Shown here: positions 42,331 to 51,182 of the stretch, in pieces
How the letters are laid out: every line of letters starts with the position of its first letter
Numbering within the stretch: the stretch's first letter is position 1
From: Shewanella oncorhynchi
Lineage (GTDB): Bacteria > Pseudomonadota > Gammaproteobacteria > Enterobacterales > Shewanellaceae
Assembly (NCBI RefSeq): GCF_012584455.1
Contig: NZ_JABAEB010000013.1
Span: forward strand, 1-64,000
DNA: 64,000 bases
Direction: 5' to 3'
Made by a program: the position numbers and the translations under genes
Notes under the pieces: generated by a model
The model's database searches: none
What the model saw: only the letters and a program-made list of their open reading frames with translations
What the model was told of the DNA's origin: nothing

Positions 42331-44850
42331 ATGATCAAAAGAACTAAAGTAGCGTCAGCTATTAACTTAGCTATCGTTGCATCTATCACTACTGGTGCAT
42401 TTGTTACGTCAAGCGCATTTGCTGCTGAAGAAAAAGCAAAAGTTGAACGTATTGAAGTGACAGGTTCACGCATTCAACGCCAAGATATGGAAACAGCATC
42501 TCCTGTGACCGTTATTGATGCTGCTGCGATTAAAGCGGAAGGTTTTACTTCTGTTGACCAAATGCTGCAAGTACAGACTTCGATGGCGGGTGCGGCAGTG
42601 GGTTCAACCACAAACAACGGTGCTGACGGTGTTGCCCAAGTTGACTTACGTGGTATGGGTTCACAACGTACGCTTGTGTTATTGAATGGTCGCCGCATGG
42701 TTAACTCAGGTTCAGGCGCCGATAGTGCAGTGGATCTTAACTCGATTCCAGTCGCTATGATTGCGCGTGTTGAAATTCTGAAAGACGGCGCATCAGCGGT
42801 TTACGGTTCTGATGCCATTGCTGGTGTAGTGAACATTATCACGAAGAAAGATTTTGAAGGTTTCCAGTTCGATTTTAACGGCAGTGGTACAGACAAAGGC
42901 GATGGCGAAAGTGGTGATGTCAGTGCACTATACGGTTTTAACACCGATGGTGGTAATTACACCTTTGGTGCCGCTTTTTCTGACCGACGTGGTGTGATCC
43001 AATCTGATCGTGATTGGACTAAACCTGGTGCGAGTGGAATTATACCAACGGGTTCACTAGATGGTATGGTTCAAGATGCTAATGGTAATTGGGTAGCACA
43101 AACAGAGACTTATGATTTCACCCAAGATAGCTACTATCAAACACCAAGTGAACGTCGCAGTTTATTTGCTAACATGACTCAAGAGCTGGGTAATGATGTT
43201 GTGTTAACTGCAGATGCTATTTATACCAACCGTCGTTCTCATCAGCAAATGGCAGCTCAACCTGCACAGCTATATCTTGATGTCTGTGGTCAACCAGATG
43301 CAGATCCATTAAAGTGTTTAACACTTGATAGTGATATGATTGCTGCAGGTATTAAGCCTGATGATCATGGGCAAGTTTTCTATGCTAGACGTATGAATGA
43401 TGTAGGTCCTCGTATTTATACTCAGGATACTGATACTTGGCGTTTATCAGGTGGTCTAGCGGGTACTTTAGACGTTCATACAGGTATGAACTGGGATGTT
43501 ACTTATACATTTGGTAAGAACAAAGCAGAAACCGCAGTAGAGAACTCTATCAATGCTAGCGATATGCGTAACGCTATTTATGCTAATCCTGATGCTTGGT
43601 TGAGTGGTGCACCACTTACACAAGCGATGAAAGATGCTGTTGGTTATACAGAGGCTGCAAATGGCGGTAATGAACAACAGACATTATCTGCGGGCTTGAA
43701 TGGTGAGTTGTTTGATTTAAAAGCGGGTGCCGTTGGTTTTGCGATTGGTGCTGAATACCGCCGTGAGAGTGGTTTCTATAATCCCGATCCAATTGTTGTC
43801 GCAGGTGAAAGTACTGCAGCACAGCAAGACCCAACCGATGGTAACTACAACGTTATTTCGATTTTTCAAGAAGTAAGTGTGCCTTTCACCGAGAAATTAA
43901 CGGGTGAATTCGCGCTGCGTTTAGACGATTACTCAACATTCGGTAAAGCGACCACTTGGAAAATTGGTTTAACATACACTGCAACAGATGACTTAATGGT
44001 TCGGGGTGTTGCGGCTACAGGCTTCCGTGCTCCAAGTGTTGCTGAATTATATGGTGGTAATTCGGGATCGTTTGATTACCTTACAAATCCTTGGTTGTCA
44101 GATGATGAACAGCCAGGACAAATTTTGGTAAACCGTACTTCTGATCCAGATTTGAAGCCTGAAGAGTCAGAGTCTTATACTGCTGGTTTAGTGTATTCGC
44201 CAAGCTATCTTGATGGTATGTCTCTGACATTAGACTACTGGCGCTTCAAAGTGGATAACGCGATCGCCCGTTTAGATACTCAGGCTGGCTTAGATGATTG
44301 TAAAGATGGCATTACGTCAGCTTGTGAAACGTTTAATATTACCCCAGAAGGTGACTTGCGTAATCTAACGAATGCGTTAACCAACGTAGGTTATCAAGAT
44401 ACTAGCGGTATTGATTTTAACTTAGCCTATAACTTTGAAGGCTTAGGTTTGGATTGGAAAATCAGCAATGACACGACATATTTATTGAACTTTGAGCAGG
44501 ATAATAAAGATTACACTGATACTATCGACGGTAACTTCGGTGCTTATGCTAAGGTTCGTAATAACTTCAGTCTCTCAGCTGGTCAAGATGATTGGAGTGT
44601 TATGTACTTCAACCGTTATATTGGTGAGATGACAGACTTGGCGAAAGGCTATGATGTTGACTCAGTGCTATACCACAATATTTCTGGAACATATCACATC
44701 ACTGATATGACAACTGTTAGTTTAGGTGTGAAAAACTTCACTGATGAAAAACCATCACGTGTTTCTAACGGTAGCGATGGTGGTACAGTTCCACAAGTAT
44801 ATGACACAATCGGCCGCGTGATTTACGGTGGTGTAACGGTTAAATTCTAA
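42331..44850 (+). CDS. TonB-dependent outer-membrane receptor
   Basis: An 839-residue receptor. A signal peptide (cleavage SAFA/AEEK) is followed by VERIEVTGSRIQR. The plug domain (about 50-165) includes VDLRGMGSQRTLVLLNGRRM and EILKDGASAVYGSDAIAGVVNIIT. The 22-strand barrel ends in VIYGGVTVKF with the terminal Phe needed for insertion. The Cys pairs VCGQPDADPLKC and DCKDGITSAC suggest disulfide-closed outer loops. Such proteins take up siderophores, vitamins or oligosaccharides, and the substrate is unknown. It stands alone behind a CRP site and ends in a terminator, with a response regulator downstream. The ribosome-binding site is TAGGGAG. Confidence 0.92.
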   Translation: MIKRTKVASAINLAIVASITTGAFVTSSAFAAEEKAKVERIEVTGSRIQRQDMETASPVTVIDAAAIKAEGFTSVDQMLQVQTSMAGAAVGSTTNNGADGVAQVDLRGMGSQRTLVLLNGRRMVNSGSGADSAVDLNSIPVAMIARVEILKDGASAVYGSDAIAGVVNIITKKDFEGFQFDFNGSGTDKGDGESGDVSALYGFNTDGGNYTFGAAFSDRRGVIQSDRDWTKPGASGIIPTGSLDGMVQDANGNWVAQTETYDFTQDSYYQTPSERRSLFANMTQELGNDVVLTADAIYTNRRSHQQMAAQPAQLYLDVCGQPDADPLKCLTLDSDMIAAGIKPDDHGQVFYARRMNDVGPRIYTQDTDTWRLSGGLAGTLDVHTGMNWDVTYTFGKNKAETAVENSINASDMRNAIYANPDAWLSGAPLTQAMKDAVGYTEAANGGNEQQTLSAGLNGELFDLKAGAVGFAIGAEYRRESGFYNPDPIVVAGESTAAQQDPTDGNYNVISIFQEVSVPFTEKLTGEFALRLDDYSTFGKATTWKIGLTYTATDDLMVRGVAATGFRAPSVAELYGGNSGSFDYLTNPWLSDDEQPGQILVNRTSDPDLKPEESESYTAGLVYSPSYLDGMSLTLDYWRFKVDNAIARLDTQAGLDDCKDGITSACETFNITPEGDLRNLTNALTNVGYQDTSGIDFNLAYNFEGLGLDWKISNDTTYLLNFEQDNKDYTDTIDGNFGAYAKVRNNFSLSAGQDDWSVMYFNRYIGEMTDLAKGYDVDSVLYHNISGTYHITDMTTVSLGVKNFTDEKPSRVSNGSDGGTVPQVYDTIGRVIYGGVTVKF

Positions 44851-44874
44851 GCTAAGTTCAGACTCTTAGTTTCT

Positions 44875-44900
44875 AAAAAGCGCCTTAGGGCGCTTTTTTA
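44875..44900 (+). terminator. Rho-independent terminator after the TonB receptor
   Basis: AAAAAGCGCC, loop TTA, GGGCGCTTTTTT. Confidence 0.9.
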
Positions 44901-45073
44901 TTGGGAGTTTACGAGATGAATTTAGAGTCGCTAATCATCCGTTGATTGGTTGTTAATATCGTATTTTGTTCACAGTTTTCAACATCACACTTCTTAACTA
45001 ATGTAATAGCGCTAGAGTCGTCTCGATTCGCATGGTAATATAAATGATATAGATTCTCGTTTGGGCTTTAAGG

Positions 45074-45754
45074 ATGAGTAAAATACTCTTGGTCGATGAT
45101 GATCCATTGTTTAGCGTGTGGTTAGCTGATGCCCTATGTACGCAAGGGCATGAGGTTAAGTGTGCGGTTAATGGCATTGAGGGTCTGGCATGCATTGAAA
45201 GTTTTGCTCCAGACATCATAGTGCTTGATTTAGTGATGCCACAGATGAATGGATTTGAGTTGCTAAAAGCGCGTGAATGTTCAACGCCAGTATTGATGAT
45301 TTCAGCACGTGATAATGAAGATGATCGCATCACTGGTTATGAATTGGGAGCAGATGATTTTCTGAGTAAGCCGTTTAGCATAAAAGAGATTTTTGTCCGC
45401 TTACGAGCCTTAGAGCGGCGTCTCTGTGCTGGTCACTCTCACTCGCCGCAAATGGCGACTGTGGCGGCTAAAGTGATTAACTTCGATGAAATGAGTTATA
45501 GGATCACTATTGGCACCCGCTATGTCGATTTGACCCAAACCGAGTTTAAATTATTTAAATATCTTTTTGAAAGAAAAGGCCAAGTCATCACTAAGCAAGA
45601 GTTGCAGCGCTCAGTGCTACAGAAAGATTTGGGCCGATTTGACCGTAATCTGGATATGCACATTAGTAACACTCGCCGAAAGTTAGCTAACATCAGTTTG
45701 CCGCGTAACTTGATTAATACAGTACGAGGCCAAGGTTATAGTTTTATGGTCTAA
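45074..45754 (+). CDS. OmpR-family response regulator, orphan
   Basis: A 226-residue two-domain regulator. In the receiver domain (1-120) the acidic pocket is LVDDDP, the phospho-acceptor Asp is in DIIVLDLVMPQ (about 52), a Ser is in LMISARD and a Lys is in FLSKPFS. The OmpR winged-helix effector domain (about 130-226) has LTQTEFKLFKYLFERKGQVITKQEL split by the usual turns, then LDMHISNTRRKL and VRGQGYSF. No histidine kinase lies beside it, so its partner is elsewhere. It follows the TonB receptor by about 220 bp but is separated by a terminator. The AAGG ribosome-binding site is very close to the ATG. Confidence 0.9.
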   Translation: MSKILLVDDDPLFSVWLADALCTQGHEVKCAVNGIEGLACIESFAPDIIVLDLVMPQMNGFELLKARECSTPVLMISARDNEDDRITGYELGADDFLSKPFSIKEIFVRLRALERRLCAGHSHSPQMATVAAKVINFDEMSYRITIGTRYVDLTQTEFKLFKYLFERKGQVITKQELQRSVLQKDLGRFDRNLDMHISNTRRKLANISLPRNLINTVRGQGYSFMV

Positions 45755-45979
45755 TATCTTCATTAACTTATAGTGAAAGGCTCATTTTTTGTGGATTTTA
45801 GGTGTGTTAACTGGTCAATTAAAGGCCGATTGCAAGTGTCTTGACTGAATTTAATGGCTTTCGTTTTCCCCTTGGGATGTTTTGGTTTATTCTATCGGCC
45901 ATATAATAAAATGTGCCGTGTGCTATCTGTCGCACGCCATTAAATTGCCCTTAGTTTTAACAACCTATTAGGAATCATT

Positions 45980-47107
45980 ATGCGGATCAGTGCCAACTTT
46001 GATGGCGGAAATATCCAAGTCGTCAATCTTGATAATAAAGACGATATTCAACTTGCTATCCGCCCTGATGCGGGTGGTGAGTTTTATCAATGGTTCAATT
46101 TTCGATTTGAAGGTGAGGTGGGTAACCATTACACCTTGAATATTATCAATGCGGGAACCGCTTCTTATACCAAGGGATGGGAAGATTATCAGGCGGTGGC
46201 CAGTTATGATCGCCAGCATTGGTTCCGTATTCCGACTCAATATCAAGACGGTAAACTGAGCATTAGCATAGAGTTAGATTGCGATGCCATTCAAATCGCT
46301 TACTTTGCACCCTACAGCTATGAGCGTCATTTAGATTTACTCAGCGGCGCCCAGTTACACCCAGATGTCAATTTAGAGCATTTAGGCCTGACCTTAGATG
46401 GCCGCGATATTACTCTGATGAAAGTAGGGAATGGCGATCCTTCTAAACGCAATATTTGGATCACCGCCAGACAACATCCGGGTGAAACGATGGCTGAATG
46501 GTTAGTTGAAGGCCTAGTGAATCGTTTACTCGATAATGACTGTCCCACGGCAAAGGCGCTGCTTGATAAGGCCAATTTCTATATAGTGCCCAACATGAAT
46601 CCCGATGGCAGTGTCAGAGGCCATCTGCGCACTAACGCGATTGGGATTAATCTTAACCGCGAGTGGCAAACACCGAGTTTAGAAAAAAGCCCTGAGGTAT
46701 ATCACGTCGTCAACAAGATGCAGCAAACGGGTGTTGACCTGTTTTATGATGTGCATGGTGATGAAGGCTTACCTTATGTGTTTCTAGCGGGTTGTGAAGG
46801 CGTCCCCGCTTATAATGATAAACTCGCGCAGCTGCAAGCGGACTTTAGTCAAGCATTGACCTTAGCCAGTGCCGATTTTCAAACTCAGTATGGGTATGAT
46901 AAAGATGAGCCCGGTCAAGCGAATCTGACCGTAGCGTCTAATTGGGTTGCCCAGACCTTCAAGTGTTTATCAAATACCCTTGAGATGCCGTTTAAAGACA
47001 ATAACAATCTGGCCGATCCTTTTGTGGGTTGGTCACCAGAACGCAGTATTTATTTAGGTGAAGCATCGCTAATTGCCATGCTCGCCGTTGTTGATAAGTT
47101 ACGTTAG
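45980..47107 (+). CDS. M14-family zinc carboxypeptidase, cytosolic CCP-like
   Basis: A 375-residue enzyme with an N-terminal beta-sandwich (about 1-125, NFDGGNIQVVNLDN, EFYQWFNFRFEG) typical of the cytosolic carboxypeptidase (Nna1/AGBL) subgroup of M14, followed by the catalytic domain. Zinc ligands are His and Glu in TARQHPGETMAEW (about 155) and His in FYDVHGDEG (about 255). The substrate Arg is in NLNREWQ, and the catalytic Glu is in NTLEMPFKDN (about 335). There is no signal peptide, so it acts in the cytoplasm. The substrate is unknown. Two small genes follow at 12 bp and with overlap, probably as an operon. Confidence 0.88.
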   Translation: MRISANFDGGNIQVVNLDNKDDIQLAIRPDAGGEFYQWFNFRFEGEVGNHYTLNIINAGTASYTKGWEDYQAVASYDRQHWFRIPTQYQDGKLSISIELDCDAIQIAYFAPYSYERHLDLLSGAQLHPDVNLEHLGLTLDGRDITLMKVGNGDPSKRNIWITARQHPGETMAEWLVEGLVNRLLDNDCPTAKALLDKANFYIVPNMNPDGSVRGHLRTNAIGINLNREWQTPSLEKSPEVYHVVNKMQQTGVDLFYDVHGDEGLPYVFLAGCEGVPAYNDKLAQLQADFSQALTLASADFQTQYGYDKDEPGQANLTVASNWVAQTFKCLSNTLEMPFKDNNNLADPFVGWSPERSIYLGEASLIAMLAVVDKLR

Positions 47108-47119
47108 GGCGAGGCTGAT

Positions 47120-47437
47120 ATGGCATTAATTGAATGTCCGGTGTGTCGTAAACGTATGTCGAGCAAAGCGCCTTCATGCCCCCATTGCCAAGCAAAAACC
47201 GATGGCGACAATGAGTCCTTATCGCGCATTAGCCATATTCAAAAGTCCAGCAGCTTAATGAATCAGAGTTTCGTTGCTATGACCTTGTTTATTGCTGGTG
47301 TGGTGATTTGGTTTTGGGGTGGGGAACCCGCCGAAGGTATGCGTGCGAATATCGCCGGAATATGCTTTGTGTTTGGTTTTGTAGGTTATCTCATTACACG
47401 AGTCAGAATCGTGTTACATAAGCGGAAAAGTGTATGA
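47120..47437 (+). CDS. Small zinc-ribbon membrane protein
   Basis: A 105-residue protein with an N-terminal zinc ribbon (CPVCRKRMSSKAPSCPHC, Cys pairs at about 6/9 and 20/23) and two membrane segments (FVAMTLFIAGVVIWFWG and IAGICFVFGFVGYLI, about 50-95). The function is unknown, and this is a common layout for small inner-membrane zinc-ribbon proteins. It follows the M14 gene by 12 bp, and its stop overlaps the next start by four bases, so the three genes are probably co-transcribed. Confidence 0.75.
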   Translation: MALIECPVCRKRMSSKAPSCPHCQAKTDGDNESLSRISHIQKSSSLMNQSFVAMTLFIAGVVIWFWGGEPAEGMRANIAGICFVFGFVGYLITRVRIVLHKRKSV

Positions 47438-47715
47438 CGGATATCAATCAAGTGATCGATCAAATGCCCATTGAAGTTTATGAAAGGCTTCGCAGTGCTG
47501 CTGAGCTGGGTAAGTGGGAGGATGGCACTGTGTTGAGTGAGACTCAGCGTGAATCGACTCTGCAGGTGGTGATGTTGTATCAAGCGCGTAAGCTTGAGCA
47601 AACAGAGCATTTCACTATTGCATCTGACGGTAAAATTAATGAGCTGTCTAAGGCCGAGCTGAAAAAGCAATTCCGCGGTGAGCCAATTGCTGGCTTTAAA
47701 GCACAGGATTTATAA
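47434..47715 (+). CDS. YeaC-like DUF1315 protein
   Basis: A 93-residue protein of the DUF1315/YeaC family. INQVIDQMPIEVYERLRSAAELGKWEDG at the start and YQARKLEQTEHFTI in the middle are the family pattern. It is a small, soluble, mostly helical protein of unknown function. Its start overlaps the previous gene (ATGA). A bidirectional terminator lies 230 bp downstream; the gap 47716-48018 has nothing else apart from an 8-bp dyad (GATATCAA/TTGATATC, 47819-47847). Confidence 0.8.
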   Translation: MTDINQVIDQMPIEVYERLRSAAELGKWEDGTVLSETQRESTLQVVMLYQARKLEQTEHFTIASDGKINELSKAELKKQFRGEPIAGFKAQDL

Positions 47716-47944
47716 TTTCTGACTGGCCGCGCAGATCGGCTTGCAAGGTGTGCTTTATTAGGAATTAGGCGTAAGTCTGAGGTTGGCAAGGGGAGCTAGC
47801 ATTTTATCTTTTGTTAGTGATATCAATGCTAATATTGATTTGATATCAAATAACTTCAATGCAAATCTTGGTCCGCAAAGTCTTAAAATAAACACTCATT
47901 TAGTGCTGTTAAGTCTGAGCTAAAATCTAGTCTGAGTTTAAATC

Positions 47945-47974
47945 AAAAAAGCCCATCAAATATGGGCTTTTTTG
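47945..47974. terminator. Bidirectional terminator between yeaC-like and ansA
   Basis: AAAAAAGCCCAT pairs with ATGGGCTTTTTT around a 5-6-base loop. A-run and T-run on the two sides allow termination of both convergent transcripts. Confidence 0.9.
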
Positions 47975-48018
47975 TTGCTAGCGTTTGAGGGCAACAAATA
48001 GATTAGAAGACACTATCT

Positions 48019-49032
48019 TTAATCTATGCTCAGTTCACCGACTAGATTTTGTAACATGGCCGCTTTTATCTCAGCTGGTTGCAAATTTTTAGATAGCAAA
48101 TAATGCAGTTTTGCTAAGGCCGCTTCTATAGTCATATCGGCGCCACTGATCACGCCTGCTTTGGCTAATGCATTACCTGTGGCATAGCCGCCCATATTCA
48201 CTTTCCCTTGGAAACACTGGGTTAGATTCACTAGCACTATGCCACGTTCATCTGCTTGCCTTAAGGTTTTGAGTAAGGCGGCATCCTGCGGCGCGTTACC
48301 CACACCAAATGTCAGCAGTATGAGGGCTTTAACTGGCTGTTGCAGAATGTTCTCAAAAATCTGTGTCGATATCCCAGGATACAAGGTCACCACACCGACA
48401 GGTTGTGGGCTGATATGAGCGACTTCTAATGGGGTATCGTAAGCAACGGTGATCTTGCCTGCGCGCAGATTGATTTTGATCCCCGCCTCAAGCAGTAGCG
48501 GGAAGTTGGGTGAGGCGAAAGCATCGAAGCCGTCGGCGTGGGCCTTAGTCGAGCGATTACCCCTAAAGAGTTTGTTATTGAAGAATAAACACACTTCAGC
48601 GACTGGATAATTCGCCGCAATGTAGAGTGAGTTCAATAAATTAGTTTGGCCGTCTGAGCGCAACTGGGCGAGAGGAATTTGCGAGCCCGTCACTATCACA
48701 GGTTTTGACAAGCCTTGCAGCATAAACGATAGTGCCGAAGCTGTGTATGCCATGGTATCTGTGCCGTGAAGGATCACAAAGCCATCGTACTTATCGTAAT
48801 TAGCTTGTATGTCGTCGGCGATCATCTGCCAATCGGTTGGTGCCATATTGGAAGAGTCGATAAGCGGGCAGTATTCGTGGATGACGAATGTCGGCATTTC
48901 TTCATGGTAAAACTCAGGCATAGATTGCACGCACTGAGTCAGGAATCCCGCGACGGGGACAAAGCCGTTATCGGTCTTTTGCATACCGATGGTGCCGCCA
49001 GTATAGGCAACATAAATGGAGCGTTTAGTCAT
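48019..49032 (-). CDS. ansA: Type I (cytoplasmic) L-asparaginase AnsA
   Basis: A 337-residue asparaginase converting L-asparagine to aspartate and ammonia. The first catalytic Thr is in VAYTGGTIGM (about residue 14), and the second group, Thr-Asp, is in ILHGTDTMAYTASAL (about 88-102) with Lys downstream. There is no signal peptide, which distinguishes it from the periplasmic AnsB. It lies downstream of sppA on the same strand, the pairing also known in E. coli, but a terminator lies between them here. Confidence 0.95.
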   Translation of the reverse strand: MTKRSIYVAYTGGTIGMQKTDNGFVPVAGFLTQCVQSMPEFYHEEMPTFVIHEYCPLIDSSNMAPTDWQMIADDIQANYDKYDGFVILHGTDTMAYTASALSFMLQGLSKPVIVTGSQIPLAQLRSDGQTNLLNSLYIAANYPVAEVCLFFNNKLFRGNRSTKAHADGFDAFASPNFPLLLEAGIKINLRAGKITVAYDTPLEVAHISPQPVGVVTLYPGISTQIFENILQQPVKALILLTFGVGNAPQDAALLKTLRQADERGIVLVNLTQCFQGKVNMGGYATGNALAKAGVISGADMTIEAALAKLHYLLSKNLQPAEIKAAMLQNLVGELSID

Positions 49033-49093
49033 TCTTGTCGTTTTCTTAGCTTCAAGTGGCCGAATTATACGATTTTACTGACATAAACCCAAT

Positions 49094-49120
49094 AAAAAAG
49101 CCCGGAGATCCGGGCTTTGT
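49094..49120 (-). terminator. Terminator after sppA
   Basis: AAGCCCGG-AGAT-CCGGGCTT hairpin with a six-base run that reads as T on the minus strand, 50 bp past the sppA stop. Confidence 0.88.
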
Positions 49121-49169
49121 CTTTGTCATCATCTTGAAGTTGCGAGCTGCAACCTAGACGCTGGCAGAT

Positions 49170-51017
49170 TTAGTTCATCATATTGCAACTATCACAGTAG
49201 ATGTAGACGTTATTTGGATCATCAAAAGAGGTTAACGTTTTCAAACTGCTAGTCCACTGTTGTAGCATTTGCTCTAACATCGATGACTGACTTAGTGAGG
49301 CGGGCAGGTAGCTCGATACTGAGGCAAACATCTGCTGCATGAATTTTTGTTCGGGTGTCAGCTCTTGCTCGATGACGCGGGTGTCAAATAGCGTCATATC
49401 CGCGAGTTTAGCGGCTTTAGCTATGGCTTCATCTATATCACCCAGTTCATCGACTAAGCCAAGCTCAAGAGCTTTTTTACCGCTCCACACACGGCCCTGA
49501 GCAATCTTATCGACTTGTTCTATGGTCATCTTACGTTCTTTAGCGACCAGGGAGATAAAGTCCGAATAGCCGCGTTCAATATGACGTTGGATAATCGCTT
49601 CAATCTGGGGGGAAAGTGTGCGGGTAACAGATAATCCTGCCCATTCTGAGGTCGATACGCCATCGGTATGCACGCCTATACTGGCCAATGAATCTTCAAA
49701 GGTAGTGATCATACCAAAGATCCCAATCGAACCCGTGAGCGTCGTTGGCGTTGCGAAGATATAGTCGGCACTGGCTGAAATCCAGTAACCACCGGATGCA
49801 GCTAAACTGCCCATACTCACAACCACGGGTTTACCCGCTGCTTTAAGTGCCAGTAATTCTTGACGAATCTGCTCAGAGGCAAAGGCGCTACCGCCAGGGC
49901 TATCAACGCGTAATACTAAGGCTTTAATGTGTTTATCAAAACGTGCCTTACGTAGCAGTTCGGCGGTGCTTTCGCCGCCAATTTGGCCCGCAGGTTGAGT
50001 GCCGTTCAAAATTGTGCCACTTGCCACAATAATACCAACACTGTCTTGCTCTACAAAGCTGGGTAATGGTGTCACTAAGGTTAAGTAATCATAAAAACTG
50101 ACTTGCTTGAAACTGTCACCACTGCTGGCTTTTCCTACGGTTTCTAGCATGGTTTTACGAAAATCTTCTGTGGTCGCTAGGTTATCAACCCATTTCATGT
50201 TAATTGCCATTGTGGCTGAATCGCCATTGGCTTTATCGAGCTCTGCCAAATAAGTGGTTGCGTCGGGCACCAGAGAATTCGGTTCGATATTGCGATTGCC
50301 AGCAACCGTTTGTGTGTAGCTTTGCCATACATCGGCTAACAGTGCACTACTGGCTTCCCGCGCAGCATCTGACATATCGTCACGTATGTAGGGTTCAACT
50401 GCAGATTTAAAGGTCCCCACGCGGAAAATATGCGCTTTGACTTTGAGTTTCTCTAAGGCCGATTTGAAATATTGGTTGTACATACTCAGGCCATCAAGCG
50501 AGACACCGCCTTGGGGATTGAGGTAAATGGTGTCGGCAAAACTGGCGAGGAAATATTGATTTTGCTCGTAGTAGTTGCCGATGGCGATGACTTTTTTACC
50601 ACTCTCTTTAAAGCGATTGAGTGCATTACCGATAGATTGTAGTTTGCTGATCCCTGCACGTTTAAGATCGACCAGATCGAGCACTAGTACGCTAATACGT
50701 TGATCTTGTGCTGCATTGTCAATGACATAAAGCACATCAGCGAGTAGGATTTCACCATCGGCGTTGGCATTTTGGCCTTGTTTGAATGCGGCTTCTAAGG
50801 GATCGACTTGTTGTTTCTGATCGACAATAGAGCCGGCTAAATTAAGCACCAGTGCCGAATTATCTTCAACTTGGATATCTTCGCTACTGCCAATGGAGAT
50901 AATGATCGCGGCTAAGAGTCCAAAAAAGATTAGATTGAGGATGAGTTTACGCGTCCCGTTCAGGGTGTGCCAAATAAACAAACATATTCTCTTGAAAAAC
51001 GATGGGTTAGCGGACAT
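49170..51017 (-). CDS. sppA: Signal peptide peptidase SppA, long form
   Basis: A 615-residue inner-membrane serine protease (S49) that degrades cleaved signal peptides. One N-terminal membrane anchor (LILNLIFFGLLAAIIISI, about 21-38) is followed by two homologous S49 halves, as in the E. coli tetramer of about 618 residues. The catalytic Lys is expected near FRVGTFKSAVEPY (about 205), and the nucleophile Ser is in VVSMGSLAASGGYWIS (about 405). GSIGIFGMI follows. The C-terminal CDSCNMMN resembles the CXXC-like end of other long SppA proteins. Confidence 0.95.
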   Translation of the reverse strand: MSANPSFFKRICLFIWHTLNGTRKLILNLIFFGLLAAIIISIGSSEDIQVEDNSALVLNLAGSIVDQKQQVDPLEAAFKQGQNANADGEILLADVLYVIDNAAQDQRISVLVLDLVDLKRAGISKLQSIGNALNRFKESGKKVIAIGNYYEQNQYFLASFADTIYLNPQGGVSLDGLSMYNQYFKSALEKLKVKAHIFRVGTFKSAVEPYIRDDMSDAAREASSALLADVWQSYTQTVAGNRNIEPNSLVPDATTYLAELDKANGDSATMAINMKWVDNLATTEDFRKTMLETVGKASSGDSFKQVSFYDYLTLVTPLPSFVEQDSVGIIVASGTILNGTQPAGQIGGESTAELLRKARFDKHIKALVLRVDSPGGSAFASEQIRQELLALKAAGKPVVVSMGSLAASGGYWISASADYIFATPTTLTGSIGIFGMITTFEDSLASIGVHTDGVSTSEWAGLSVTRTLSPQIEAIIQRHIERGYSDFISLVAKERKMTIEQVDKIAQGRVWSGKKALELGLVDELGDIDEAIAKAAKLADMTLFDTRVIEQELTPEQKFMQQMFASVSSYLPASLSQSSMLEQMLQQWTSSLKTLTSFDDPNNVYIYCDSCNMMN

Positions 51018-51182
51018 CTGCCACTCCTTTATAAGTCCAATCTGCCAATGCTAACTGAAAATGGCGCTACAGGCTAAACACAATTGTAAAGGATTTTGAC
51101 TGATGGCCTCGATCCAACGGTTGAGCTTAGATTTGACACAAGGTATGCTGATTTAAATCACTTGTTTTAAAAGGATGTTTGA

